64,000 nucleotides of DNA, taken from NCBI GenBank assembly GCA_900208305.1, contig OAPG01000006.1:806001-870000 (forward strand), written 5' to 3'. A program made the translations under genes and the position numbers. Positions within the stretch are counted from its first letter, which is position 1; the number at the start of each line of letters is the position of its first letter. Source of the stretch: Melanopsichium pennsylvanicum. Taxonomy: Eukaryota > Basidiomycota > Ustilaginomycetes > Ustilaginales. The notes beneath the pieces were generated by a model. The model had not been told where the DNA came from and did no database searches. It saw only the letters and a list, made by a program, of their open reading frames with translations. Positions 46,646 to 58,519 of this stretch are shown in pieces.

Positions 46646-47791
46646 ATGTCTCTGTCCCTATACCCTGCGGCTTCAATCTCGAAACCATCCAATGCATCTT
46701 GGCCGTCCTCCCTAGCTTCATGTTTCAGGGAACGAGAAATCCTGTTACCCAACTTCAGTCAGGCCAAATCGAAATCGCTCACCAACGGTCATCGCAGCTC
46801 GATCCGAGGCGTCGGGTGGTCTATCGATGGACGCCGTTTAGCAACTTGCTCCGTGGATCGATCGATTCGCATCTGGGTACCGGAGCGTTCCATCGACCAT
46901 CGAGCAAGTACTGAACTCAGGGGACACAACGATAGTGTGGATCAGTTAGTTTGGCATCCCACCAATCCTGAAGTGCTTGCAACTGCTTCCGCTGATAGAA
47001 GCGCTCGGATCTGGGATGTTCGTGTCAAAGCTTCCCCATCTGAAGCTGGCGGTATCGCTTCAAGTGATGATGGTGTTTCTGTAATCAACACTCCTGGATC
47101 CAATATCAACATTGCCTACCATCCATCCGGAGATTATTTGGCTGTTGGGGACAAATCAGATACCGTATCCATCCTGGATACTAGGACAAATAAGATTCTT
47201 CACACCGTATGCTCTAGAAGACCTACACCTCCCACGAATGATTCGAGTTACACTCCCACCACGGTGCTTGCAAGTTGGGACGAAGTGAACGAACTTACAT
47301 TTTCTAACGATGGTTCATTGCTTTTGCTCACCTCTGGGAGTGGATCTGTTCATATTCACCATACTGATTCATCACCAGACTCATATGCACGAATTCACTC
47401 GCACAATGCGCATCCAGGTAACGTGTTTTGTCTCACCCCAGACCCTTTGGGAAGGTTTTACGCTACCGCTTCTTCCGATTCAATGATCAGCCTTTGGGAT
47501 AGTAGGGAATGGTTGAGCCGCAAAATGATCACCACACTGGTGTTTCCAGCTAGAACGATGGGTTTTAGTTTTGATGGTGAATTATTAGCTGCAGGTGGTG
47601 AAGATCCATTCATTAGCATCCACGCAACAATCACAACAACAGCAGATGATCTCGTACACAAGTTACCACTAGCTCAAGGTTCAATGATCAACACACTCGC
47701 TTGGCATCCAACCAAATACGTACTCGCTTATGCAGGTGACGAAACAGCAAAGTCAGACATTGGCGGTGTCAAGGTTTTCAACCTTTCATGA
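46646..47791 (+). CDS. WD40 protein, THO complex subunit 3 / Tex1-like
   Basis: An intronless 381-residue frame with six or seven WD40 blades. Clear blades are VGWSIDGRRLATCSVDRSIRIW, LVWHPTNPEVLATASADRSARIWD, and GRFYATASSDSMISLWDSREW. The segment FPARTMGFSFDGELLAAGGEDPFISI closely follows the THOC3/Tex1 pattern, where the penultimate blade reads as WPVRTLSFSHDG. THO couples transcription elongation to mRNA export through TREX. The length is close to that of THOC3. Assignment to THO3 rather than another WD40 protein rests on this block and on gene length. The gene is convergent with the E1-beta gene downstream. Confidence 0.75.
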   Translation: MSLSLYPAASISKPSNASWPSSLASCFREREILLPNFSQAKSKSLTNGHRSSIRGVGWSIDGRRLATCSVDRSIRIWVPERSIDHRASTELRGHNDSVDQLVWHPTNPEVLATASADRSARIWDVRVKASPSEAGGIASSDDGVSVINTPGSNINIAYHPSGDYLAVGDKSDTVSILDTRTNKILHTVCSRRPTPPTNDSSYTPTTVLASWDEVNELTFSNDGSLLLLTSGSGSVHIHHTDSSPDSYARIHSHNAHPGNVFCLTPDPLGRFYATASSDSMISLWDSREWLSRKMITTLVFPARTMGFSFDGELLAAGGEDPFISIHATITTTADDLVHKLPLAQGSMINTLAWHPTKYVLAYAGDETAKSDIGGVKVFNLS

Positions 47792-48218
47792 TATACACAA
47801 TATTTAACTTTAGCATCTTCCCACTCTCTCTCCCCTTCCATCTTCACAACCAGAATGTTAACATACACATTTCAACAACCACATTGCATCGATTTTTTTT
47901 AAAAAAAAATTTATATCTTGACCTAACACATGATCGAAATCCGACAAAGACGACAATCAAACTATTTCAAGACGAAAACCCTGTCTCTGCGGCATTTTTT
48001 TTTTTTTTTCAAAGATGTAACTTTAGCTTACTTTGGCGTCTGCTTGGTCTCACACTTTGTTCTGAGAGCTGAACAGAATTGTGTGTGTTTGAAGGTGAAT
48101 ATCTATTTTTATTTTTATTTATTTTATTTTATTTTATTTTTTGTTTTGGTGGATTTGGACTCGCGACTGTGTCGCAAACTCATTGGGTTATATCCAAAAA
48201 AAAAAAAAAAAAAACTTT
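47792..48218. other. Convergent 3' intergenic region, A/T-rich
   Basis: 427 bp between facing stops, with (ATTTT)n at 48105-48140, a T run at 47997-48010 and an A run at 48197-48214. No gene was recognised. Confidence 0.45.
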
Positions 48219-49208
48219 TTAGAAAGTGAGGCTTTTTACAAGGGCATCTGCGATACGGATGGCTTCTGGTTTATAGAAGAGTTCGCCAACATGAGGGAAA
48301 GGAGTATCCCATCCACCTACTCTTTTTACGGGTGCCTCTAATTTGAGAAAGCAATTTTGTTGTATGTGTGCTGCAATTTCTGCTCCCACTCCGGCGGTGA
48401 TTGGTGCTTCGTGAACAATGACACACCTTCCAGTTTTTGCTACGCTTTGAGTAATGGTTTCACGATCCCAAGGAAGAATGGTTCGAAGATCAATCACCTC
48501 AATGTTGACATCACGAATAGATTTGGGAAATTGTTTGGCGATCGAGTTTGGCGGATTTCGTAAAACGTCCAATGCTTCAATGCAAGCATACAATGGTGCA
48601 CCCCATGAAATGAGTGTCAAATCTGTACCTGATTTCACCACCTCAGCTTGACTAAGTGGCAAAGTGAAATCGTCCAGAGGAACTTGTTCGACACTGGACC
48701 TGTACAAAATCTTTGGTTCCAGAAATACCACCGGATTTTCATCCCGAATCGAACTCCTCAACAACCCTTTCGCCTGAATAGGACTTCTAGGCATTACAAC
48801 CTTGATGCCCGGAACAGGCATGAAAAATTGTTCAACACTCTGACTATGATACAAAGCTCCATGTCCTACACCCTGACATGGCGCTCGAATCGTCAATTTT
48901 CCAGCATTGAATTGTCCCCCACTTCGATAGTTGTACTTTGCCGCTTCGTTGACAATCTGATCAAAAGCTGGAAAAATGTAATCCCCAAATTGAACTTCGG
49001 CAATCGCAGTATGTCCCATATCGGCTAAACCAATACCAAACCCAACAATACCTTGCTCCGTCAAAGGAGTATTAAATACTCGATCTCGTCCAAAACTTTC
49101 GCTCAAGCCCATGGTCGATCGGAAAACTCCACCAAACGCAACATCTTCGCCGAATACAAGCGCTGTAGAATCGGCTTGCAAAGTGTGTGATTGTGCGTCG
49201 CGGATAGC
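48219..49208 (-). CDS. Branched-chain 2-oxoacid dehydrogenase E1 beta subunit (5' exon unresolved)
   Basis: The exon 49208-48219 encodes almost the whole mature E1-beta chain, starting [29 protein letters not shown] directly after a TAG acceptor. E1 alpha/beta decarboxylates the 2-oxoacids from valine, leucine and isoleucine in mitochondria. Family landmarks: [58 protein letters not shown], and a C-terminal [13 protein letters not shown]. These match the branched-chain enzyme more closely than pyruvate dehydrogenase E1 beta, which lacks GGVFRST. The start codon lies in an upstream exon. A GTGAGC donor at 49400 would join in frame to a segment ending IAFVN, but its own ATG is not secure. Confidence 0.88.
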   Translation of the reverse strand, partial: AIRDAQSHTLQADSTALVFGEDVAFGGVFRSTMGLSESFGRDRVFNTPLTEQGIVGFGIGLADMGHTAIAEVQFGDYIFPAFDQIVNEAAKYNYRSGGQFNAGKLTIRAPCQGVGHGALYHSQSVEQFFMPVPGIKVVMPRSPIQAKGLLRSSIRDENPVVFLEPKILYRSSVEQVPLDDFTLPLSQAEVVKSGTDLTLISWGAPLYACIEALDVLRNPPNSIAKQFPKSIRDVNIEVIDLRTILPWDRETITQSVAKTGRCVIVHEAPITAGVGAEIAAHIQQNCFLKLEAPVKRVGGWDTPFPHVGELFYKPEAIRIADALVKSLTF

Positions 49209-49614
49209 CTATTCGGCCAACAAGACCCCGGAATCAAAGAGGAACAGGGTGTGCGAAGCAAGCCGAGCGAGTGCAAGAGCGAGTATTGCATGGGCCAAAG
49301 GAGATTGCAGAAAGAGAAAGGAAAAAAAAAGGTTTTCGAACGAGCAGAGAAGAAGAAAAGGTGAAAAAGGTGAAAGGGAAAGCGAAGTCAGTATGCTCAC
49401 ATTCACAAAAGCAATGAGAAGAGATCTGTCGGATCCACAGCGCGGGTCGGAAGTAACGGAGACTAGATGAATGGATGAAATCTATAGGAAGCTACAATGT
49501 GAGTGTAAGATAGTGATAGCTACATGAAGAGATGATTCGACGACGATGCGAAGCATGGGGTTGACAAGAGACTGGCAAGCTTCCGGGGGGCTGAAACTTT
49601 GGGGCGCTTGTTCT
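49209..49614. other. 5' exon/intron and promoter of E1-beta gene
   Basis: 406 bp between the E1-beta main exon and the stop of the next minus-strand gene. It must contain the missing 5' exon(s) with the mitochondrial presequence. The minus strand has candidate ATGs at 49291 and 49555, but each leads into a stop without further splicing. Confidence 0.4.
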
Positions 49615-51779
49615 CTAAGCCTGCTTGGCCTCGAGATCCCTCTTCCTGCCCTCCAAAGTCATTGCCAAAGTCTGACCACTCGCCTGGCTCAGTACACCAG
49701 CTAGCTGCTGACCAGGCATGCTGAGCAAACCGACAATCTGGGCCCGGAGCTGGTCCAAACTGCCGACTCTACCCACATCCCTAGTCTGAGAAACCTGCAG
49801 CAACCTGTTACCCTCCAAAACCGCTGCCAGGGGCACCAATCTCGGGTTGGCAACGGCCGTTTCTGGATACTTTGCTCCCGCAGCTGGTGCACGTGGAGGC
49901 GCATGTCCAAGTGCTCTGTCAATCACACTGAACAGCGCACTGAGGTAGGATGGAGTCAAAATTTCGCATGTCAGCAAAGCGATCGGGCCGCTCAACACTG
50001 GTTGCAATCCTTCCATGACCTTGTTCGCCACCGCAAGCTCCCTTGCCGCAGCCTTCATAAGACCGGCACGCACCACGGTGAGCGAAGCTTTGCAAGTTTG
50101 ACCTTCGGATAATTTGATCGCAGCAATATCAGACCGAAGTTTGGCCAGCTCACTGACCGAGAGGTTGTTGTGCTGAAGCACAAGAACCATCTGACTATCG
50201 CCGAGCAGGCGAAGGTACTTTTCGTACAGGAAGGCTTTCTTCCCTGGGTACTTCCTTTCTGATGCGGAAGTGGTGAAACTGGGTGAAACGGAAGCGCGGG
50301 AAATGGCGGAAGTGGAATAGCTACGCACCGTGTACATGTTCATCTTTTTAGTTTCTCTCTCGATGCTCTGTTCTTCTCCATCGACAAACTTGAGGCCGGG
50401 GGTGGCGAGCGCGGATGCGGTGGAATTGCGGAGGAGGGGGCTCTCGGAAACGGCAGAAGCCTCGTTTGCGCTAGGGGGCTGGACCTCAGCAAGCGCACCG
50501 CTGCGGGTGGTGGAGCTGAAGCTGCGGAAGAACGAGGATCGCGTCTGGACTGCAGTGGGCCGACGAGAACCAGACGACGACGCCAAGGGGTGTGCGGCGG
50601 TGTGGAAAAGACGCGAAGGTGTTTCGGGGTCGTTGCGGGGCTCGAGACGGTGCTCGACGGGCGACTCATGAGCGGGAGGGGGGACGTAAGCGCCCCCCTT
50701 GAGCTCCATCTCGCGAGTCTGGTCAATACCGTCTTCGAAGATGGCATCCTGAACAGCCCAGCCCTCGGTGGGGTCTACAGTGCGTTCCATGGGTCGGCTC
50801 AAAGCCTCGTTGGTCAAGTGCTTGATGTCTTCCTCGGGCAACTCAATCTCAAGCGCGCGGAAGTTCTCCTCGATACGCTCGGGAGTGACACTCTTGGCGA
50901 TCGGGATGATGTCCCTGCCGATGGTCCATGCGAGCAACACCTGTGCAGGAGTGATGTTGTTGCGCTGGGCAACGTCGACAACAACGGGGTCCTCGAGGTA
51001 TTTGGCGACATTCTGGTTGGAGCCGAAAGGCGAGTAGGCTTGGAGGGTGACACCGTGAGCGTGAGCGTAGTTGCGAAGCTCGTCGTTGTGGACACCTAGG
51101 TTAACTTCAACCTGGTTCACGACGGGCTTGATGTTGGAGTTGTCAACGGCCTCAGAGGTGCGGCGAATGTTGAAGTTGGAAATACCAATGTTGCGAACCT
51201 TGCCCTTCTTGACCATCTCCTCCATGACAGAGTAAGTGGCCATAAAGTCTCGGGATAGTTCGGGCTTCTCGACGGGGTGACCCCCAGTGCTGCGAATGGA
51301 GGGGACCATGGAGCCGTTAGCGTTGAGGAAGGCTACGGGCCAGTGCATAAGGTACAAGTCCAAGTAGTCGGTGCCAAGGTCTTTGAGGGAAGCATCCAAT
51401 GCCTAGTAGAATGCAAAACCAGATACCGGGTGTGGTTGGATCAGCATGATTGTGCCTTAGAAGAAAACAAGGCTGTATTGAGGGAGTGAGTACTAACCTT
51501 CTCGACGTGCTCAGGGTCATGGAAAGAGTTCCAAAGCTTGCTAGTCAACCACAATTGCGAACGAGGCAGACCAGCCTTCTTGATACCGGCAGCGACCGCA
51601 TCCTCGTTCCTGTAAGCCCATGCGCAGTCAATATGACGGTATCCAGTCTTGATTGCGTGAGCAACAGCAACGGGAGCCTGCTCCTTGGTCATCTTCCAGG
51701 TACCGAAGCCCAACTTGGGAATCTCGGCACCGTTGGCCAAGGTGAAGTTGGCAGACCTTCGGATAGCAGATGCATACAT
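49615..51779 (-). CDS. Aldo-keto reductase joined in frame to mitochondrial ribosomal protein uL10m
   Basis: Two exons, 51779-51498 and 51402-49615, with a 95-bp intron (GTTAGT..TAG), give one frame of 689 residues. Residues 1-330 are a complete aldo-keto reductase, with the catalytic tetrad Asp and Tyr in HIDCAWAYRNE, Lys in LTSKLWN and His in LMHWP, plus the NADPH-binding IPIAKSVTPERIEEN. Residues about 480-689 match uL10m, the mitoribosomal stalk-base protein (KYPGKKAFLYEKYLRLL onward, with LSGPIALLTCE). The 150-residue linker contains two Arg/Ser-rich presequence-like stretches near 375-400 and from Met448 (MNMYTVRSYSTSAISRAS). Translation from Met448 would give a 242-residue protein, normal for uL10m. 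Alternatives are a true fusion with two activities, or two messages sharing one locus. Confidence 0.82.
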
Positions 51780-54700
51780 TGTTGCTGCTCGTCCGAGACT
51801 GCGATGTGCTGAGATTGGGGTGTGAGGACTACGACGACGACGCTGCTAATGAAGGGCGCGCGGTGTCAAAGGATTGCGAAAGCGATGTGATCACCAACGA
51901 AAGGGAACTATGGTGCGACAGGGTGATGGAAGCAGCAGGTGGATAGGATGACTAGCACGCTTCGGAACAGACAGGAGCGTGGGAAAGTAGTGATGCTTGA
52001 GGATGAACAGATGTGATGGTGTTCGTGATAGTGTTGAGTGAACAAGAGCAAAGAGAAACTGTGAGAGATAAACAAGAAAGAGAGAAGAGAGATGAACAGG
52101 TACACAGCCGCAGAGACCGGATGATGCCGACGTGACAAGGTTAGTTCAAGGCGGAAAGTCGGAGGTGGGGCGATCTGCAAGGAGGAGAAGAAGGACGAGT
52201 TGGAGCAGAGCAGACTGGCAAGTTGGCGAAAAAGTGGTCGACCTGTGTGAGGTTGTGGGTACAAAGGGGAGGGGGAAGAGTGTTTGGTTTCGGGATTGAA
52301 GGTTGAGGCGGCTGACAGGAGAAGTGCGAGAGCGTAGGGTCAAGAGAGAGAGAGAGACAGAGAGAGAGGAAAGGCTGCGGTGATGCCTCTGGGGAATGAT
52401 GGTAGTAGAGAAAAGCGGCAGCAGAGCGCTGTTGCTTCGGATCCAGCGAAGCTCGATGACCACCATATCCAGGTCTTGTGTCAAGACCAAAATTGGTGGT
52501 CCCGTACAGTTCAGTAAAATACGCTGCGCCCATTTTTCACAGGCCTTAGATTGTGCTATCCTGCTGACCATGCTTTACTTGGAGGGAAAAAAAAACTGTC
52601 CGTGAATTTCTGAGCTGAAAACGTTATTGGAGCTCAAAAGCTGAACCTTACGTTACACGCGCCCTGTTGGGGTGACAATTTGTGGCTAAAATTGGCAGCA
52701 TCAGAGCCCAATTTTCAGATGAGCGAATTCCCAAGGCTGCAGAACAGTCTCTACAGTCGGTGAGATTCAAGTGATGATGATGCGGCTCGCTTCTGCTTCA
52801 TTCAGCATTAGCAAAACTGCACTCCGCTTCAGAACTCTGCCCTTAGAACTCTGAAATGGAATCCTACCCAGTGTGACCGAGCATGTATCGTCGGTCCTGA
52901 TCCGTCTTCTGGAAGGGATCAACCACTGGTGAAAGTATGGACAGCATACTGTAAATTACTGTACTATGTACATTGGGTCAAGAAAGAGACTCATCACAGC
53001 CACCTGAGCCATCTCGGAGAATAAGCATTTTGAACTACATCGAAAGGGTGAAAAGGAGCAAGCGAGCCAGGGTTGGATCGCCCCGCTTTCCTGTCTACCG
53101 AGGACTCAAAGTGTGGATTGCTGTTGAAACACCCCAGCACTCCCAGCGCCACCCAGAGCGAGAGCCAAGTGCTACCACTACACTCAATGTACAGTTAGTT
53201 GACCTGTGCTTGCGTGCATGCATGTGTGCAAAATTGGGGTTTCGCATGAGAAAACCGAACGTACTGTATTGTATAACAGAGCAAATCTACTGCGGGGCAA
53301 GCGGCGACCAGAGATGCTATGGGTTGCCGAGCGAAAAGGGCGGAAAAATGCCGATGATCGCTTCGACAGTTCTGGGAGGTCACGCTGTTGAGGCGGGGCG
53401 ATGCCGGTCAATTGCACGGATGCACATTCAGTTTTAGCCTGCGCATGAGCCATCTTGTCCATACCACCCTCTCTCTTCATGAGTTCAGTCTACTGTACAG
53501 TCGTGAATGTCCAAAAGTCAACCGACTGTTGCTTTACCATATGCTTTCAAGTATCACAACAGCTTGATGCGTCGTCTCGTTCTTGTGGAGCTGAATACAA
53601 AATTGCAAGCAAGGCAGGCGGATGGGACCACTTGAACAAAAAGAGCTTCGTGGAGAGCAAATTACAGGAACACCCCAGTCGCAGACTTGGCGCACCCGGT
53701 TTTGAGTGAAAGAGATACGGAATGCGGATGCAAACAGCTCCAGCCTGGTGGACAGCGAGTGGATGCAGTTTGAGCGCGGTTCAGCCCTTACCGTTTCTTG
53801 CTTGCACTTGCGTTCACCATGGGCCCTGTCTTTGTGTGCTTTTTTCTTTTTCTTTTCTTTCCACCGTGCACCGTTTAGATCCTCACTTGCTTAGTTGTTT
53901 AGACGCCGAGGGGTGTATAATTTGCCGAGTTGCATCCTCTCATTCTCGCGCTTGTAACTCTGGAGCCGAAAGCATGTTCAATGGTTAGTAAAATGGGAAC
54001 CCAGCTTGCCGGTTCAGAGATGGCGCATGCGTCGTTCTCGGTCGATAGCGTAGTTGTGCGTACGGTCATATCTTCGGCCTTGTTTTTGATCCAGCCAACT
54101 GCGGAGAAAGTGCGGGAAGCGGGGCGCACTACGGAATCACAAATACAACGCGCTCGCCCTCCATCTTTCGCATATCGTGACCGTCAAAGCCGACCAAATC
54201 TACACTTTGTCCTGTTCATCTTTGCATTCGTCTTCCACTCGGCAAATTGGTTCACGTTCATCTTGTCAACAACAAGCTACTGTGGTAAGCAAGGAGAGGG
54301 ATCAAGATTCACACCCATAATTTACCAGCAGTTCTGAATGCAGTGGTAGGTCAGACCCTGTTAAAGGACCCTGTCCGAGCTCGAGATGCTGCCCGAAGGC
54401 ATGTCTGTGTTGTACCGTGTTCGCCATCATGAACGTCGCTGTATCGCTTATTTCGGTGACGAGTGCTTGCGCGGTACGACCGATCAGCATGCTCGTCGAT
54501 AGAGGTGGAGGAGTCGAATCGAATGGTCCGAAAGAGGATTGATCCAATGCAGGGTCATGCTACAATCGGCTGATGGGCAACCCGATCCTCGACCCTCGAT
54601 CCTCGCCTTCGACCAACCTTGAAGCGACAGCACAAACCGGCCGATACAATTTAGGGCGTCGCCAAAATCGTCGTCACTCAATGCACGCCAATCTCACGAC

Positions 54701-54805
54701 AGTGATGAAGACGATGATGAAGACGATGATGGAGGCTATGAGGAAGAAGATGTCAGTCGCCAAGTTTCACAATGAGGTGAGTTTGTGTTTTCATTTGCAC
54801 AGTTT
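51780..54805. other. Gene-poor interval bordering the effector-like island
   Basis: Three kilobases without a convincing gene. A C/T-rich leader for the minus-strand reductase gene is visible at 51900-52450 as G/A-rich plus strand, including a (GA)n run at 52346-52372. Bases 54690-54760 encode an acidic stretch in one frame. A 39-nt segment at 54752-54790 recurs at 56900-56938. The remaining frames have no recognisable domain. Confidence 0.4.
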
Positions 54806-56570
54806 CAAGTAAGTCGAGCGTTCTTACCAAACATGGCGATCTCATGTTCCTCAGTATCTCAGCTTGGTATCTCCTCGACACCTGTCAGGCTGAACATGCC
54901 TGCGCCCAGGTCCCCTTCGTCACCCAAACACTAGGCCCAAATACCGAAGAGGTGCATGCGATTCTCATCAAACCGACCAGAAGTGGGACAAGACTGTGCC
55001 CAACACCAAGAGACGCCGGTCGATTTCATTGGAACACCTCTTCTCGGTCGTCATCTTCGTTGTGATGAGAACTTGCAGGTGCGTGCGCAAGGATGAGGCT
55101 CTGTTTGATCGACAATTGATGGCACATAGATACCACCACCGAAGCATTGAGTTCAAGACTCGCCGATTAAACGCGCTACTCGTTTAACTGCTGATGCTGC
55201 TCTAGGCAAGGATGTCGCATTCCCATATCAGTTCGACAAGCGGTTTTGTCGTTAATCAAAACACACAGAACTGTGCCTATCATTCTTGCACTTGCTTCCA
55301 ATCCCGTCCTGGTCCTTGCTCTTGTCTCTCAATCCCACCCCTGTCCTCGACCTCTTTGCGCTACGTGCTCGCATTGCTGCACATAAATGGCCATGCACAC
55401 CATATTTAAGGGCACGATCATCCACGTCTCTTTCTTGACATCTCGCAATCACCGGCCTCTTTCTCGACACTGTACAATCACCAGCATCGTCTCGTCTCAA
55501 CACAATGACCTTCAACAAGACTTTCACCGTTTTGCTCCTCTGCGCTTCGATCATGCTCGCTGTAAGTTCTGGTCGACCCTCTTTGATTTATCGCTTCATC
55601 AAATCGCTGACCTTACCTTCTCTCGGCCCTGCTTCGAAATGGTCCGTCTTCGCAAAATAGGATGGGTCCATCCTTGATCAGCCAGAAGACAGCAAGCTGG
55701 TTCAACGCAACTTTAAGGATTGTGCCACTGCCAGGGTCAACTACTTGTGGGATCACAAGCCCCAAGGGGCCCTTGCTGCAATTTGCTATTCCGGAAAATA
55801 CGAACTTCACAATTACGATGCGAAGCATTTAAAAAGAGACGACCCTCTCGTATGCAGCCAGAAGTCGTTCTGGAAGATCCACAAAAAAAATAGGTGAGTA
55901 CTGTGTTCCTTACTGTGCATTTCTCACTCCCTTCTGGCTCAGGTCGTATGCTGACCCACAGATGAGAATTCGGATGCTCTGTGTTTCAGGTACGATTGCT
56001 TCTATTTGTTGAAGGAAAACGAATTCAGGCCTGACTCTGCTGTTGATGATGACAACTTGCAGGTGCAGTACTCAGACGATCATTGCTATTTCTTCGAACA
56101 CTACTCTGCGGGTACCTGGATGGACTGCAATGAGAGCTACCGCACGCACTAACCTTAGGACCCTGCTCGCCATCATTCAGCCAACACTGTTAGCGTCGTG
56201 CATGTATGGCCGCAAATCCACCTCCAACTGAGCCTTATAATCCCAAGTCACTTTCGCCTCTGTTTAATCAAGAAGCCACGGCAGATTACCCCAGTTGTGT
56301 GTGATCGGCGGGACGATGTGTATCGACCCACTCTTTTTGCATAAATCTTGCCCTTCCTTTGCTCTTTTGGCCTGCATTCCCCACATCTGTCTTTACATCC
56401 TCGATCGCCTTAAATCACTGCCTCATCACTGCTGATTCTAGTGTTTGACTTGTGTGCACTCAAACCTTGCTCGCCCAAGGCCACCTCTCATCGCAATTTC
56501 TGCTCTGTTCATGTCACACAAACGGTTTGGTATTGACAACGTTTCACATGCGCCTGAACTTCGCCCTTGT
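54806..56570 (+). repeat. Duplicated segment, copy A
   Basis: This matches 57821-59600 at a constant offset of 3015 bp. One mismatch is seen at 54817. Bases 54818-55976 then appear identical. From 55977 substitutions begin, and after the stop codon at 56152 small indels also appear. Homology ends around 56570, early in the frame of a second gene. Confidence 0.85.
55505..56152 (+). CDS. Small secreted cysteine-containing protein, candidate effector, copy A
   Basis: Three exons: 55505-55561, 55661-55893 and 55990-56152, with introns of 99 and 96 bp (GTAAGT..TAG and GTGAGT..CAG), encoding 150 residues. Exon 1 encodes MTFNKTFTVLLLCASIMLA, a textbook signal peptide ending at the intron. The mature part has six cysteines, three in exon 2 (DCATA, AICYS, VCSQ) and three in exon 3 (YDCFY, HCYFF, MDCNE). 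No known enzyme domain is seen. The layout, small size and tandem duplication match the clustered secreted effectors of smuts, and the ALAAICYSGKYELHNYD block is reminiscent of Mig1-type proteins, though I cannot confirm that. A TATTTAAG element sits about 95 bp upstream, at 55408. A paralogue lies 3015 bp downstream. Confidence 0.78.
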
Positions 56571-58519
56571 TGAAAGCCTGAGCGTCGTATCGGCGCGATC
56601 AGGCCGATCCATCAGTGATGGTACCGGTATGCTGGCCGTACCCGGAACCCGAAGAAAGGTAGGGGCCCGAGCCCTACCTGCGCGTGTCCCGTCGTCCTCT
56701 TTCACAGGGTAGTTCGTATAAAACAAAAGATACTTTGTCAGCCCCATCTCTCCATGTCTAGAACCACATACAACAATTGTCTTTACTTACCGTACCGTAT
56801 TGTTATCATTGTCGAAGAATACAACCTGCGTCCTATCAACATCAGCGTGCGTGTATGCTACCGCCACCTGCGTGCACGATCAGATCAACAGAAGAAGAGG
56901 TCAGTCGCCAAATTTCACAATGAGGTGAGTTTGTGTTTGTTACAATAATGGAGCCGAGGTCAAGCCAATCAGGTAGATTGAATCCATCGTGTCATACTAT
57001 CATAGACGTCAAACGCCGGGGTCAGTGCTCACACAATTTATCAAACTCCCAAACAGCTACACAACCATTCTTCGATAAGGTGATGGGTCAGCCCACCTCT
57101 TGTCACCACAGCCCATTACCATGTTGATCCCACCCAAACCTCGTAGCATGAGTGCACTATGTTTGATCGTGTGCCGAAAGACCCCACTCACCTTTCAGTC
57201 CAATGAGCTTTTTGACAAGAAGAAGACGGAGCAGTTTCGGCCCATTCTCATGAAGCTGCATCGGTACATGTGCTAAAGTATTTCATAGAGAAGATATTGC
57301 ATCAAACGCACAAATGAAGCCAAATAAAGGGGTCAATTCCCGACGTCATAAATCACTGGATGAAGCAAACAGCAACTTCGGCATCAAACGTTCACTCAGG
57401 TAAACTTTGAAGGCCGTGAATCTTTCGCTGAAATTTCGCACTTCGACCCACCCTTCCTCTTATTATGCGGCACATGAAGCACACCAAGCCGACCTCATTG
57501 AAAAGGGGTAGAGCATTCCTTACGGACCGGAGCATCGCTCACATATTGGTGCAAGAAATCAGGGCACTGGTCATGGATCTACTAGGTTTCGGATATGGCA
57601 GAGTATCCTTTCTAGCGGAGGGCAATTTTCCCAGCGGGAACGGCCTGCAGCAAGTAACAAGAAGTTGAAAGTGGTGGGTGTCGCCGGGCGATCATTGAGA
57701 AAGCCGTTTGCGAGGAAGGCAGAATTGTGCAGCTTCTTAGGAGCATGCTCAGATTAGCAAATGAACTTGGGCGGTGCGTTTAGGGCGAGCTTCATTTGCA
57801 CACACGGGTTTCGCTCCTTTCAAGTAAGTCGGGCGTTCTTACCAAACATGGCGATCTCATGTTCCTCAGTATCTCAGCTTGGTATCTCCTCGACACCTGT
57901 CAGGCTGAACATGCCTGCGCCCAGGTCCCCTTCGTCACCCAAACACTAGGCCCAAATACCGAAGAGGTGCATGCGATTCTCATCAAACCGACCAGAAGTG
58001 GGACAAGACTGTGCCCAACACCAAGAGACGCCGGTCGATTTCATTGGAACACCTCTTCTCGGTCGTCATCTTCGTTGTGATGAGAACTTGCAGGTGCGTG
58101 CGCAAGGATGAGGCTCTGTTTGATCGACAATTGATGGCACATAGATACCACCACCGAAGCATTGAGTTCAAGACTCGCCGATTAAACGCGCTACTCGTTT
58201 AACTGCTGATGCTGCTCTAGGCAAGGATGTCGCATTCCCATATCAGTTCGACAAGCGGTTTTGTCGTTAATCAAAACACACAGAACTGTGCCTATCATTC
58301 TTGCACTTGCTTCCAATCCCGTCCTGGTCCTTGCTCTTGTCTCTCAATCCCACCCCTGTCCTCGACCTCTTTGCGCTACGTGCTCGCATTGCTGCACATA
58401 AATGGCCATGCACACCATATTTAAGGGCACGATCATCCACGTCTCTTTCTTGACATCTCGCAATCACCGGCCTCTTTCTCGACACTGTACAATCACCAGC
58501 ATCGTCTCGTCTCAACACA
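56153..58519. other. Spacer between the two secreted-protein copies
   Basis: This contains the 3' part of copy A, including a stub of the second gene beginning with ATG at 56548. A unique 1.25-kb spacer follows (56571-57820), then the 5' part of copy B. A 39-nt segment at 56900-56938 repeats 54752-54790 with one mismatch. No complete gene was recognised. Some frames around 57180-57260 and 57465-57668 look like decayed coding sequence. Confidence 0.45.

Noticed and set aside
53930..54337. 135-codon frame upstream of the effector island
   Set aside because: It begins at a non-ATG codon, has no domain, and no splice structure supports it.
54968..55554. Small frames of 62-100 codons repeated identically in both duplicated copies
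   Set aside because: They are identical only because the DNA is duplicated. They overlap each other on both strands and cover the effector promoter.
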